Both the position numbers and the translations under genes were made by a program. Shown here piece by piece: positions 17,086 through 25,068 of a stretch of 64,000 nt of DNA. Source of the stretch: an uncultured Bacilli bacterium (lineage in GTDB: Bacteria; Bacillota_I; Bacilli_A; RF39; UBA660). The stretch covers positions 31,846 through 95,845 of the forward strand of contig CAKOSN010000004.1 of NCBI GenBank assembly GCA_934102255.1. Reading direction: 5' to 3'. Positions within the stretch are counted from its first letter, which is position 1. Every line of letters starts with the position of its first letter. A model generated the notes under the pieces. It was not told where the DNA came from and searched no databases. It saw nothing but the letters and a program-made list of their open reading frames with translations.

Positions 17086-19450
17086 TTTAGAATGGGTTAG
17101 TGATTATATTGATATTAAAGACCAAGATTTAAAAGAATTAGCCGTTAAAATTACTAAAGCCGGTATTAATGTTGAAAAAGTTATTTCTAATAATATTCCT
17201 GGTTTAGTAATAGGACAAGTAGTTGAATGCGTTAATCATCCTAATTCTGACCATATGCATATTTGTAAGGTTGATGTAGGTAGAACTGAGTTAGTTCAAA
17301 TAGTGTGTGGTGCTCCTAACGTTAAAAGTGGCATCAAAGTAATAGTAGCCTTAGACGGTACTAAATTACCTGGTGGTGTTATTAAAAATACTAGCTTACG
17401 TGGTGTAGATTCTAACGGTATGATTTGTGCTTTATGTGAAATTGGTCTCGAAGAAAATACTAAAGAAAATTATGCTAAAGGTATTTTTATCGCTCCAGAT
17501 AACTTAAAAAATGGCGCTCCTGCTATTACCGCTTTAGGCTTAGAAACAACTCTTTATGAGTTAGATATCCATAAACATCGTAATAACGATTGCTACTATC
17601 ATATCGGTTTTGCCTACGAAATTGCTTCAATCTTAAATCGTAAGGTTACTTTACCAGATATGTCTTATAAAACAGTTAATGATGATGTAAATAACTATAT
17701 CACACTAGAAGTAGATACTCCTAAATGTCCATATTATACTGGTCGTATGGCAACTAATTTAACTATTAAAGAAAGTCCGGAATTTATTAAAAAGAGATTA
17801 ATTGATGCTGGTATGCGTCCAATTAACAATGTCGTTGATATTTCTAACTATGTAATGCTAGAATTTGGTCAACCTCTTCATTTCTTTGATAAAGATACTT
17901 TAGGTAAAAAAATAGTAGTTAGAGATGCCTATGAAAATGAAAAATTAGTTACTCTAGATAATAATGAAAGAACTTTAAAAACTAGTGATATTGTTATTAC
18001 TGACGGTGAAAAATCTATTTGTTTAGCTGGCGTTATGGGTGGCTTAAATACCGAAGTTACCGAAAATACTAAGAATATCTTTATTGAAGCCGCTATCTTT
18101 GACAATATTAGTATTCGTAATACAGCTAATCGTCTAAATTTAAAGAGTGAAGCATCTATTCGTTATGGTAAAGGCTTATCTTATGAATATACTAATTATG
18201 CCTTAGATAGAGCTTGCCATTTATTAGAAAAATATGCTGATGCTACTATTTTAAATAATACTGTTATTTATGATAAATTAGATAAAACTCCTAAAGTAGT
18301 AACATTTAAGGAAGATGATATTAGTAAACTTTTGGGTATCGATATTAAACCAAATGATATTGAACATGAACTTGATAGATTAGAATTCCCATATAAATTT
18401 AATGATAATACCTTCACAGTAACTATTCCTAATCGTAGATTAGATATTGATGCTAACGTTAACGATATTGCTGAGGAAATAGTTCGTCTTTATGGTTATG
18501 AAAACTTAGCTTGTACTTTGCCAAAAGTGGAAATAAAACAAGGCGAGTATAAGGGTGATGTTAAATACCGTAAGATTATTGCTAGTCGTCTTCGCACTTT
18601 AGGTCTTACCGAAACTAGAACTTATACCTTAACTTCTCCAAGTATGGCTAGTACCTTTAATTATGAAGGTAAAACTCATTTAAATTTACCTAATCCAATG
18701 AGCATTGATAAATCAGTTTTACGTACTTCTTTAATTCCTAGTATGTTAAATGTTTATAACTATAACAAAGCTCGTAAAGTAGATAATATGTATCTATATG
18801 AAATCAGTAAAACTTATGATGTTAACTATAAAGAAGAAAGTAAGATTGCTATTTTAATGAAAGGTAACTATATAATTAATGAGGCTACTAAGGTTAATGT
18901 TAAATGTGATTTCTATTTAATCAAAGGTATAGTAGAAAACTTACTTGATTATTTAGGCTTTAATGGCCGCTATCATTTTGTTAAGAGCGAAATCGATAAC
19001 ATGCATCCAAAAAGAAGTGCTAAAATCTATTTAGATGATACTTTCTTAGGCATAATTGGTGAGGTTCATCCAAGCTTATGTAAAGATGAAATTTATACTG
19101 CCGAAATATCTTTAAATAAATTAATGCAAGAAATAAAACCACTTAAATACGTTGGCGCTTCCATTTATCCAGAAATCGTTAAAGATGTAGCGTTTGTTGT
19201 AGATAAATCTTTACCAATTGAAGAGATAATGAATGAAATAAGAATATCAGGTAAAGACTTACTAACTAATATTAGTATTTTCGATGTTTATACTGGACCA
19301 AATGTATTAGAAAACGAAAAATCAGTAGCATTTAAATTAACATTCCAATCAAATACGAGAACTTTACAAGAAGAAGAAGTTATGACTATATTTAATGACA
19401 TAATGACTAATGTTAAAAATAAACTTAATTGTAAAGTTAGGGATAACTAA
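17078..19450 (+). CDS. pheT: phenylalanyl-tRNA synthetase beta chain
   Basis: 790-residue beta subunit: N-terminal tRNA-binding OB fold (residues about 40-150; GQVVECVNHPNSDHMHICKV), B3/B4 editing domain (about 210-370), B5 domain, class II-like core and a C-terminal anticodon-binding fold (VKDVAFVVDKSLPIEEI). The ATG at 17078 after AGAAAGGAAAAAG overlaps pheS, so the subunits are coupled. A terminator follows at 19461. Confidence 0.97.
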   Translation: MISLEWVSDYIDIKDQDLKELAVKITKAGINVEKVISNNIPGLVIGQVVECVNHPNSDHMHICKVDVGRTELVQIVCGAPNVKSGIKVIVALDGTKLPGGVIKNTSLRGVDSNGMICALCEIGLEENTKENYAKGIFIAPDNLKNGAPAITALGLETTLYELDIHKHRNNDCYYHIGFAYEIASILNRKVTLPDMSYKTVNDDVNNYITLEVDTPKCPYYTGRMATNLTIKESPEFIKKRLIDAGMRPINNVVDISNYVMLEFGQPLHFFDKDTLGKKIVVRDAYENEKLVTLDNNERTLKTSDIVITDGEKSICLAGVMGGLNTEVTENTKNIFIEAAIFDNISIRNTANRLNLKSEASIRYGKGLSYEYTNYALDRACHLLEKYADATILNNTVIYDKLDKTPKVVTFKEDDISKLLGIDIKPNDIEHELDRLEFPYKFNDNTFTVTIPNRRLDIDANVNDIAEEIVRLYGYENLACTLPKVEIKQGEYKGDVKYRKIIASRLRTLGLTETRTYTLTSPSMASTFNYEGKTHLNLPNPMSIDKSVLRTSLIPSMLNVYNYNKARKVDNMYLYEISKTYDVNYKEESKIAILMKGNYIINEATKVNVKCDFYLIKGIVENLLDYLGFNGRYHFVKSEIDNMHPKRSAKIYLDDTFLGIIGEVHPSLCKDEIYTAEISLNKLMQEIKPLKYVGASIYPEIVKDVAFVVDKSLPIEEIMNEIRISGKDLLTNISIFDVYTGPNVLENEKSVAFKLTFQSNTRTLQEEEVMTIFNDIMTNVKNKLNCKVRDN

Positions 19451-19460
19451 TATAACTTTA

Positions 19461-19482
19461 AAAAGTACTTAGGTACTTTTTT
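19461..19482 (+). terminator. terminator of pheST
   Basis: AAAAGTAC (19461-19468), TTAG loop, GTACTTTT (19473-19480) into a T-tract. Confidence 0.85.
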
Positions 19483-19528
19483 CTTTTCTCTAAAATAAAG
19501 ATTATGTTATAATTATTTAGGAGATTTT

Positions 19529-20269
19529 ATGGATACAGAAAAAGTAGGAAAATTAATTAAACAGATAAGAAAAAATAATCATTTAACACAAAAAGACTTA
19601 GCTTTAAAATACAATATAACTTATCAAGCTGTTTCTAAGTGGGAAAACGGTAAAAATATTCCTGATATAAGTTTACTTAAACAAATATGTGATGACTTTA
19701 ACATCGATATAAATTCTCTTTTAACAGGAGATTATACTGCTAGCGATAAAATGATAAGTAATAACAAAACTAAAAAAAGCTTACTTAAAAATAAAAAGTT
19801 TCTTTTCTTATGCCTATTTGTCCTTTTAATTGGGGTTATCTTAAGCTTTATAATTCTAAAAAACAGAAGTAATGATTTTGAATTTAAAACTATAAGTAGT
19901 GATTGCAATAATTTTACTATAACTGGTTCTGTTGCTTATAACGATATTAAAAGTGCTATTTATATTGCTAATATTAACTATTGTGGTGGTGCTGATGATA
20001 ATTTATATAAAAGTATCGAATGCGTTCTTTATGAAAAAAATGGTACTTTAGAAAATAAGATATCACAAATAGTAATAAAAGAAGAAAGTCCTAAAAAATT
20101 AGAAGATTTACTAAAAAATGTTACTTTTAATATTGATAATTATATCCATAAGTGTAAGGAATTTCAAAATCATGAACTGTATGTTGTGATAAAAGCAACG
20201 GATAGTGATGATAAGCAAGTTACCTATAGTGTTCCTTTAGCTATGAATAGTGTATGTACTGATAAGTAA
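19529..20269 (+). CDS. XRE regulator with one membrane segment
   Basis: 246 residues: Cro/CI helix-turn-helix at about 6-62 (LTQKDLALKYNITYQAVSKW, then ENGKNIPD), a linker, a transmembrane segment at about 90-110, and an outer C-terminal domain with several cysteines. Predicted to be a membrane-bound transcription regulator with an external sensor part. A very similar layout is seen at 44590. No target is visible. Confidence 0.8.
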   Translation: MDTEKVGKLIKQIRKNNHLTQKDLALKYNITYQAVSKWENGKNIPDISLLKQICDDFNIDINSLLTGDYTASDKMISNNKTKKSLLKNKKFLFLCLFVLLIGVILSFIILKNRSNDFEFKTISSDCNNFTITGSVAYNDIKSAIYIANINYCGGADDNLYKSIECVLYEKNGTLENKISQIVIKEESPKKLEDLLKNVTFNIDNYIHKCKEFQNHELYVVIKATDSDDKQVTYSVPLAMNSVCTDK

Positions 20270-20304
20270 GCTTACTTGTCATTTTCTTTACTTAAATTTA
20301 ACAA

Positions 20305-20342
20305 AAAAATGTCAAACTTTCGAATATTTTGACATTTTTTAA
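20305..20342 (+). terminator. Rho-independent terminator
   Basis: A 12-bp stem: 20305-20316 (with ATGTCAAA) and 20328-20339 (TTTGACAT...), loop CTTTCGAATAT, then T residues. A weaker palindrome AAGTAAGCTTACTT lies just before, at the end of the 19529 gene. Confidence 0.75.
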
Positions 20343-20401
20343 GAATTTTATTGTCAAGCAATGTTTAAATATGCTACTATTATAATAGGTGATAGGATAG
20401 T

Positions 20402-20938
20402 ATGAATATAGTAATGGTAATTGCAAGAAATTTATTAGAATATTTTAATTCATTGAATACTTATGATATTATTTTTATTGGTGCAAATATTTTACTGATG
20501 ATGTTACTAGTAACTTTTGCTTATGTTTTAAAATTTAAAGATAAGAAGGAAGAAGTAACTAATACTATTGTTGTTGATAATAGTGATATTTCTCTAGAAG
20601 CTCTAACTACTAAGCTTCAAGAAAATACAGCTGTTGTTAGAACTGATTTAACAAAATTTGAAAATGAAGAAGAAACTAAGGCTATTATTAGTTATGATGA
20701 GCTTGTTAATACTCAAGGTATTCCAGTTTTAAAATATAAAAATGAAGAAGAAATTAATGGTTTATTAGTAAGAGCTATCGATGTTAATAACTTAATTGAA
20801 ACTATGGACCCTAAACCAATAAGTCATCCAGCTGTTTATAATGCTAATAAAAACAAAAAATATGCTGCTATTAGTAAAGTAAAAGAAGAAGAATTGCTTT
20901 TAAGTTTAAAAAAGTTAAATAGCATGTTAGAAAAATAA
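20402..20938 (+). CDS. single-pass membrane protein, unknown
   Basis: 178 residues: one N-terminal transmembrane segment (about 20-43, IIFIGANILLMMLLVTFAYV) followed by an acidic cytoplasmic region ending in a helical Lys/Leu tail. Not recognised. The ATG at 20402 follows TAGGTGATAGGATAG. Bounded by terminators on both sides. Confidence 0.65.
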   Translation: MNIVMVIARNLLEYFNSLNTYDIIFIGANILLMMLLVTFAYVLKFKDKKEEVTNTIVVDNSDISLEALTTKLQENTAVVRTDLTKFENEEETKAIISYDELVNTQGIPVLKYKNEEEINGLLVRAIDVNNLIETMDPKPISHPAVYNANKNKKYAAISKVKEEELLLSLKKLNSMLEK

Positions 20939-20951
20939 TAAGAAAATTTAG

Positions 20952-20988
20952 ACCTATTTCTCTAAAAAAGGGAAGTGGGTTTTTATTT
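20952..20988 (+). terminator. Rho-independent terminator
   Basis: An 11-bp stem with G-U pairs, ACCTATTTCTC (20952-20962) with GGGAAGTGGGT (20970-20980), followed by a T-rich run. Confidence 0.7.
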
Positions 20989-21120
20989 TTTTTAAAATTC
21001 ATAAACTGTCATTATAGAGAATAAGTATAAGATTTGTAAGGCAAAAAATTACTATAAGTAAAAATATAATCAAAAATATCTAATTACCAGGGATTGGCAC
21101 TAAAATAAAGCAAAAAAAGT

Positions 21121-21149
21121 TTGACAAAGCTTTAAATATTTGATAATAT
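21121..21149 (+). promoter_or_regulatory. upstream promoter of 21273 gene
   Basis: TTGACA (21121-21126), 17-nt spacer, TAATAT (21144-21149). The gap 20939-21272 holds the terminator above and two promoters; a transcript from this one would carry about 115 nt of leader. No structured RNA of known type is recognised there. Confidence 0.55.
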
Positions 21150-21207
21150 TAAGTCCCAATGGTAAATAGCATCTATTATGTATGTTGCAGGGATTATAAG
21201 CTGAAAT

Positions 21208-21236
21208 TTGACAAATGTAAACTTTCGTGCTATAAT
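21208..21236 (+). promoter_or_regulatory. near-perfect promoter of 21273 gene
   Basis: Consensus TTGACA (21208-21213), a 17-nt spacer ending in TGC, and consensus TATAAT (21231-21236), 37 nt before the start codon. This is the strongest-looking promoter in the window. Confidence 0.85.
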
Positions 21237-21272
21237 CAGAGGTATCAAAGGGTTTTATAGGGGGAATTGGTT

Positions 21273-21695
21273 ATGAAAGGTTTTGTTTTAGATTATACAA
21301 ACGAAAATGAGTATCACAAACTAGAAAGAGCATTAAAAAAATATAACATGCTTGCTTATAAGAAATTAAATTTTGAATATTATCCTGATTTGAGGGATGG
21401 TAAATTTGTTGGTGAATTAGTTTCTCAAAATAAGAGTAAACACACTAAGACTTATGAGTTAAAATTACCTAGTGATAGAAAATTTGCTCAAATTCACGGT
21501 GATGTCAAATTACATTACGTTGTATACGAACAAGAAGAAATTGTTATGTTGGATACTATTACACCATCAAGTATTTTACTTGAAGGACATCAATCAGAAC
21601 TTGCAACATATAAAGGTGTTATGATATCTAAAGAAAATGCTTCAAAAGACATGTTTAAAATTGATTTATTAAATATGTTACAAAATAATAAGTAG
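21273..21695 (+). CDS. small soluble protein, unknown, strongly expressed
   Basis: 140 residues, soluble, basic/acidic mixed; strands such as KTYELKLPSDRKFAQIHG and VKLHYVVYEQEEIVML suggest a beta-rich fold. No family recognised. ATG at 21273 follows TAGGGGG by 7 nt. Two promoters, one consensus, suggest high expression. It lies just upstream of tRNA genes. Confidence 0.65.
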   Translation: MKGFVLDYTNENEYHKLERALKKYNMLAYKKLNFEYYPDLRDGKFVGELVSQNKSKHTKTYELKLPSDRKFAQIHGDVKLHYVVYEQEEIVMLDTITPSSILLEGHQSELATYKGVMISKENASKDMFKIDLLNMLQNNK

Positions 21696-21784
21696 TGATA
21701 CTTATTTTTTTTAAGCTTTTTGCTAAAAAGTTATTGCAAGAAAGGCTTATTTATGATATATTTAATTAGTCGAAAGAAATGAAT

Positions 21785-21861
21785 GGACCCTTAGCTCAAT
21801 CGGTTAGAGCAATCGGCTCATAACCGATGGGTTGTAGGTTCGAGTCCTACAGGGTCCACCA
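21785..21861 (+). tRNA. tRNA with CAT anticodon (Met or Ile2)
   Basis: 77 nt with acceptor arms GGACCCT (21785-21791) and AGGGTCC (21851-21857), encoded CCA (21859-21861) and anticodon stem ATCGG/CCGAT around CTCATAA, giving anticodon CAT. It could be elongator tRNA-Met or tRNA-Ile with lysidine-modified C34. Confidence 0.95.
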
Positions 21862-21874
21862 TTCTTTAATAATC

Positions 21875-21959
21875 GCGGGTATGGCGGAATTGGTAGACGC
21901 ACTAGACTTAGGATCTAGCGGAGAGATCCATGGGGGTTCAAGTCCCTTTACCCGCACCA
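21875..21959 (+). tRNA. tRNA-Leu (TAG anticodon)
   Basis: 85-nt class II tRNA with acceptor arms GCGGGTA (21875-21881) and TACCCGC (21949-21955), encoded CCA, a long variable arm, and anticodon stem CTAGA/TCTAG with TAG at 21909-21911. Confidence 0.96.
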
Positions 21960-21970
21960 GATAGAAATTA

Positions 21971-21995
21971 AAGTCCTTGTAAAAGGGCTTTTTTT
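21971..21995 (+). terminator. terminator of the tRNA pair
   Basis: AAGTCCTT, GTAA loop, AAGGGCTT, then T residues. Confidence 0.85.
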
Positions 21996-22206
21996 GTTGC
22001 ACAATTTTACTTTAATAATTCATGCTGACATTTTTAGCCTCCAGTATTTATAATACTATTCTTAATACCGCTCTTTATATGAAAAGACTCATAACCAAAC
22101 TTATCATAACCATAGCTAATAATTATTTTTCTAAACTAGTAATCTGATATATACTTTAAATAGGATATGAAAATATTCTAATCTTAAAAAGGAAAGAAGA
22201 TATATA

Positions 22207-22968
22207 ATGATTTTAACAATTACGCCCTTAGGAACTGTTTCTCCTTATTGTAAGGAAGAACATAATTGTCCAGGCTTTTTAATTAATTATAAAGACTATA
22301 GGATACTTTTAGACTGTGGTAATGGTATTACTAGGTATTTACATTTTCCTGATGATTTAAATAATTTATCCGTTATAATAACTCACTATCATAAAGACCA
22401 TTATGGCGATATTGGCACCTTACAATACGCTTCCTTTGTTTATCATAATTTAGGAAAAATAGATAAGAAAATAAACATTTACCTGCCCAAAGAAGATATA
22501 AACTATCGTAAAAAAGCCATTTGCCAAAATAGTGAAGCTTATTCCTTATATCACGATATTAATGAGGAAACCCCAATACATTTAGCTGATTTAAAAATTA
22601 CTTTTGAAAATAACCAATCTCATTCGATTCCTTCTTATATGGTTAAATTAGAAACTAGCAAATTTAAGGTCGTTTATACCTCAGATATCGGCCTTGCCAA
22701 CTGGCAAAAATTAGTTGCTTTTTGTAAAAATGCTGATATTCTTATTAGCGAAAGTTCTTTTCTAAAAAGCCATAATTCACCATCTAAAACGCATTTAACT
22801 GCCTGCGACGCGGGAATGCTTGCTAAAGAAAGTAACGCCTCAAAACTTCTATTAACGCATTTATGGCCAGAAGAGGTAAGAGAAAACTATCTAAATGAGG
22901 CTAAAGAAATATTTTCTGATACAGAACTTGCTTTAGAAAATAAAAAATTAATATTAAAAAAAGAATAA
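22207..22968 (+). CDS. MBL-fold metallohydrolase
   Basis: 253-residue metallo-beta-lactamase fold enzyme, closest in layout to the RNase Z/AHL-lactonase-like group: ITHYHKDHYGDIG supplies the HxHxDH metal motif, followed by HSIPSYMVKLE, TSDIG (Asp ligand) and LLTHLWPEE (last His). It lacks a long exosite insertion, so tRNA processing is not assured. AAAGGAAAGAAG upstream. Convergent with the next gene. Before it, 21996-22206 shows nothing I can identify. Confidence 0.8.
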   Translation: MILTITPLGTVSPYCKEEHNCPGFLINYKDYRILLDCGNGITRYLHFPDDLNNLSVIITHYHKDHYGDIGTLQYASFVYHNLGKIDKKINIYLPKEDINYRKKAICQNSEAYSLYHDINEETPIHLADLKITFENNQSHSIPSYMVKLETSKFKVVYTSDIGLANWQKLVAFCKNADILISESSFLKSHNSPSKTHLTACDAGMLAKESNASKLLLTHLWPEEVRENYLNEAKEIFSDTELALENKKLILKKE

Positions 22969-22972
22969 ATAA

Positions 22973-23500
22973 TTAGAACCAACAAGTTAGGGCACTCATA
23001 TTATTTATTCTTCTTTCTTCATTACGGAATATTATTTCTAGAACATCTCTTTGACTTAATTTCTTTAAAACATCAGCTAATCTTTCTGCTTCGATAAGAG
23101 CAGTTTTGTAATCTTTATAAATAACTAGTAATTTTAACGGCTTACATTTATCACTATTAGACACATCAATATAAGATGCATATTTATTTATTAAACCCGT
23201 TCTAACTTTACTTAACGACATTTTAAAACTAAAGTCCTTAGTCTGCCATTTATAAGTTTTAATTGGCTTAAGGGTGTACTCATTTTGACTAATTTGATAA
23301 TAAAGAAATTCCTCTTTACAAAAACTATCAAAATGTTTGTCGAAAAAAATAGCAGCTCGATTATATAAGCTCCCATGATGATAGATATTATCATATTTAT
23401 CAATCATATTTTTTAATTTATCCTCTAAAGTATCAAAGTGGGGAAATACACACTCACGCTTACTGTTAGGACTTATTTTGTAATAATTTAAATTTATCAC
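22973..23500 (-). CDS. protein of unknown function
   Basis: 175-residue soluble protein without recognised domain; strands such as KPLKLLVIYKDYKTALIEAE suggest an alpha/beta fold. No convincing ribosome site precedes the ATG at 23500, so the start is uncertain. It ends 4 nt from the MBL gene stop, convergent. Confidence 0.5.
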   Translation of the reverse strand: MINLNYYKISPNSKRECVFPHFDTLEDKLKNMIDKYDNIYHHGSLYNRAAIFFDKHFDSFCKEEFLYYQISQNEYTLKPIKTYKWQTKDFSFKMSLSKVRTGLINKYASYIDVSNSDKCKPLKLLVIYKDYKTALIEAERLADVLKKLSQRDVLEIIFRNEERRINNMSALTCWF

Positions 23501-23560
23501 ATTTATTTGTCAGTTAAACTTCAATTAAATTGTAAATAAAATTTTATCAGAAGTCAACCT

Positions 23561-23620
23561 CAAAATAGTAAATTTGGTTTAAAAATAGTAATTTTGTCTT
23601 AAAATAATAATTTTTTACTT
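23561..23620. repeat. three tandem 20-nt AT-rich repeats
   Basis: Units at 23561-23580, 23581-23600 and 23601-23620 share an AAAATAGTAATTTTGTYTT-like sequence, diverging to the right. They lie in a 253-nt gap with no gene, upstream of the 23754 gene. Confidence 0.55.
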
Positions 23621-23753
23621 ATTAATAACAAAATATTAGTTAAGATAATAAATTTTCTAGTAATACAATTTTTTAGCTTTTTATCTAATTATTTCCGCTT
23701 TTATTAAGTCTAGTAATATGATATAATTTTTTAAGAAGAGAGGAAAACTTGCT

Positions 23754-24203
23754 ATGAAAAAAAATTATAAGAAAAATATATTTAATTTTTTATTTTTAAT
23801 ATTTACTACTTTTATATTATTTGGAAATACTGTACTAGCCGAGGATGTTTCTGATTTAGCGTTTTGTTCATCAAATGGTGTTAAACTAGCTTTAAAAATT
23901 GTTGGCTATGCTATATTTGTTGTTAAAATAGTAATACCTATAGTATTAATTGTTTATGGTACCATCGATGTAACTAAGGCTGTTCTTGATGCTAAAGACG
24001 GTTTACAAAAAAACTTAATTCAATTTGCTAAAAGATGTATTGCGGCTATCCTAATTTTTATGGCTCCTGGTATTATTAATGGTATTTTTAACATGGTAAT
24101 TGACGGCTATGAAGAATCAACTAATAATCCTAGTGAATATAAAGATTGCTTTACTTGTCTTTTCAATCCTAATAAATGTGATGTTAAAAGATATGGTGAG
24201 TAG
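23754..24203 (+). CDS. VirB2/TrbC-like small membrane protein
   Basis: 149 residues with a signal peptide (to VLAED at about residue 31) and two hydrophobic segments: KIVIPIVLIVYGTIDVTKAV and CIAAILIFMAPGIINGIF. The IDxTKAV...KRCIAAxxIFxAP pattern matches small pilin-like TrbC/VirB2-type proteins common in Bacillota. Four cysteines lie in the C-terminal tail. There is no type IV secretion gene nearby, so the role is open. Confidence 0.6.
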   Translation: MKKNYKKNIFNFLFLIFTTFILFGNTVLAEDVSDLAFCSSNGVKLALKIVGYAIFVVKIVIPIVLIVYGTIDVTKAVLDAKDGLQKNLIQFAKRCIAAILIFMAPGIINGIFNMVIDGYEESTNNPSEYKDCFTCLFNPNKCDVKRYGE

Positions 24204-24221
24204 TCTTAGTATGGAGAAAAT

Positions 24222-24998
24222 ATGTATCTAAAAGTAATGGAAATATTTTTATATTTTTTAGTAGCTAGTTTTCTTGGTTATACAATGGAAGTAATTAAAT
24301 GTAGTATAGATACCAAAAAACTAGTAAATAGAGGCTTTCTATTCGGACCAATCTGCCCAATTTATGGTGTTGGTTTTGTCCTTATTACTTGGCTTCTAAC
24401 TAAATATGAAAATGATTTAATTGTCCTTTTTTTAATGGGAGCTTTAATAACTAGTGCGGTTGAATATTATACTAGCTATATCTTAGAGGTAATATTTCAT
24501 AATCGCTGGTGGGATTATTCTTATCGTAAAGATAATATAAATGGGCGTATTTGCTTGAAAAATTCTATCCTTTTTGGAGTAGGAACTTGTTTTATAATTA
24601 AAGTTATTAACCCTTTAATATATCAACTTAGAGCTTTCTTAAGTGATAAATTAATTATTGTTTTAGGAAGTATTCTTTTAGTAATATTTATTTTAGATAT
24701 GATTTTCTCTTGTATCATAGCATATAATCTTCGTCATCGTATTATTATTGCTGAAGAATTAAAAAGTGCTAAATTAAGAATGATACCAACGCTTTTAGAA
24801 CGAAAATATAAAGAAGAAATTACTCATTTGAAGTTTGTAAAAAATAGATTATTTAATGCTTTCCCTGATATTTGGAAAGACAGTAAAAAAGAGCAAGAAC
24901 TTATTACTAAAATCAAAGCCAAAGATAAAGAAACGAAGAAAAAATACAAAAAAAACGGTAAAATTAAGAAAAAAATGTCAAAAAAGTCAAAAAAATGA
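24222..24998 (+). CDS. putative ABC-transporter type IV membrane protein (CmpB-like)
   Basis: 258 residues with five or six membrane segments in the first 170, including FLGYTMEVIKCSI, RGFLFGPICPIYGVG and a WWDYS motif, the hallmark of the CmpB-type putative permease family. The C-terminal 75 residues are lysine-rich and cytoplasmic. Role unknown. The terminator overlaps its stop codon, so it is probably not cotranscribed with the exporter that follows. Confidence 0.75.
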   Translation: MYLKVMEIFLYFLVASFLGYTMEVIKCSIDTKKLVNRGFLFGPICPIYGVGFVLITWLLTKYENDLIVLFLMGALITSAVEYYTSYILEVIFHNRWWDYSYRKDNINGRICLKNSILFGVGTCFIIKVINPLIYQLRAFLSDKLIIVLGSILLVIFILDMIFSCIIAYNLRHRIIIAEELKSAKLRMIPTLLERKYKEEITHLKFVKNRLFNAFPDIWKDSKKEQELITKIKAKDKETKKKYKKNGKIKKKMSKKSKK

Positions 24999-25007
24999 CT
25001 TTTTTTT
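24981..25007 (+). terminator. Rho-independent terminator
   Basis: AAAAAGTCA (24981-24989) with TGACTTTTT (24996 on) around an A6 loop, followed by T residues. Confidence 0.8.
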
Positions 25008-25068
25008 AAAACTTTTGAAGGAAATTCGCGATGTGTTACCAATATATATAATTAGGAGGTGTAATTAT

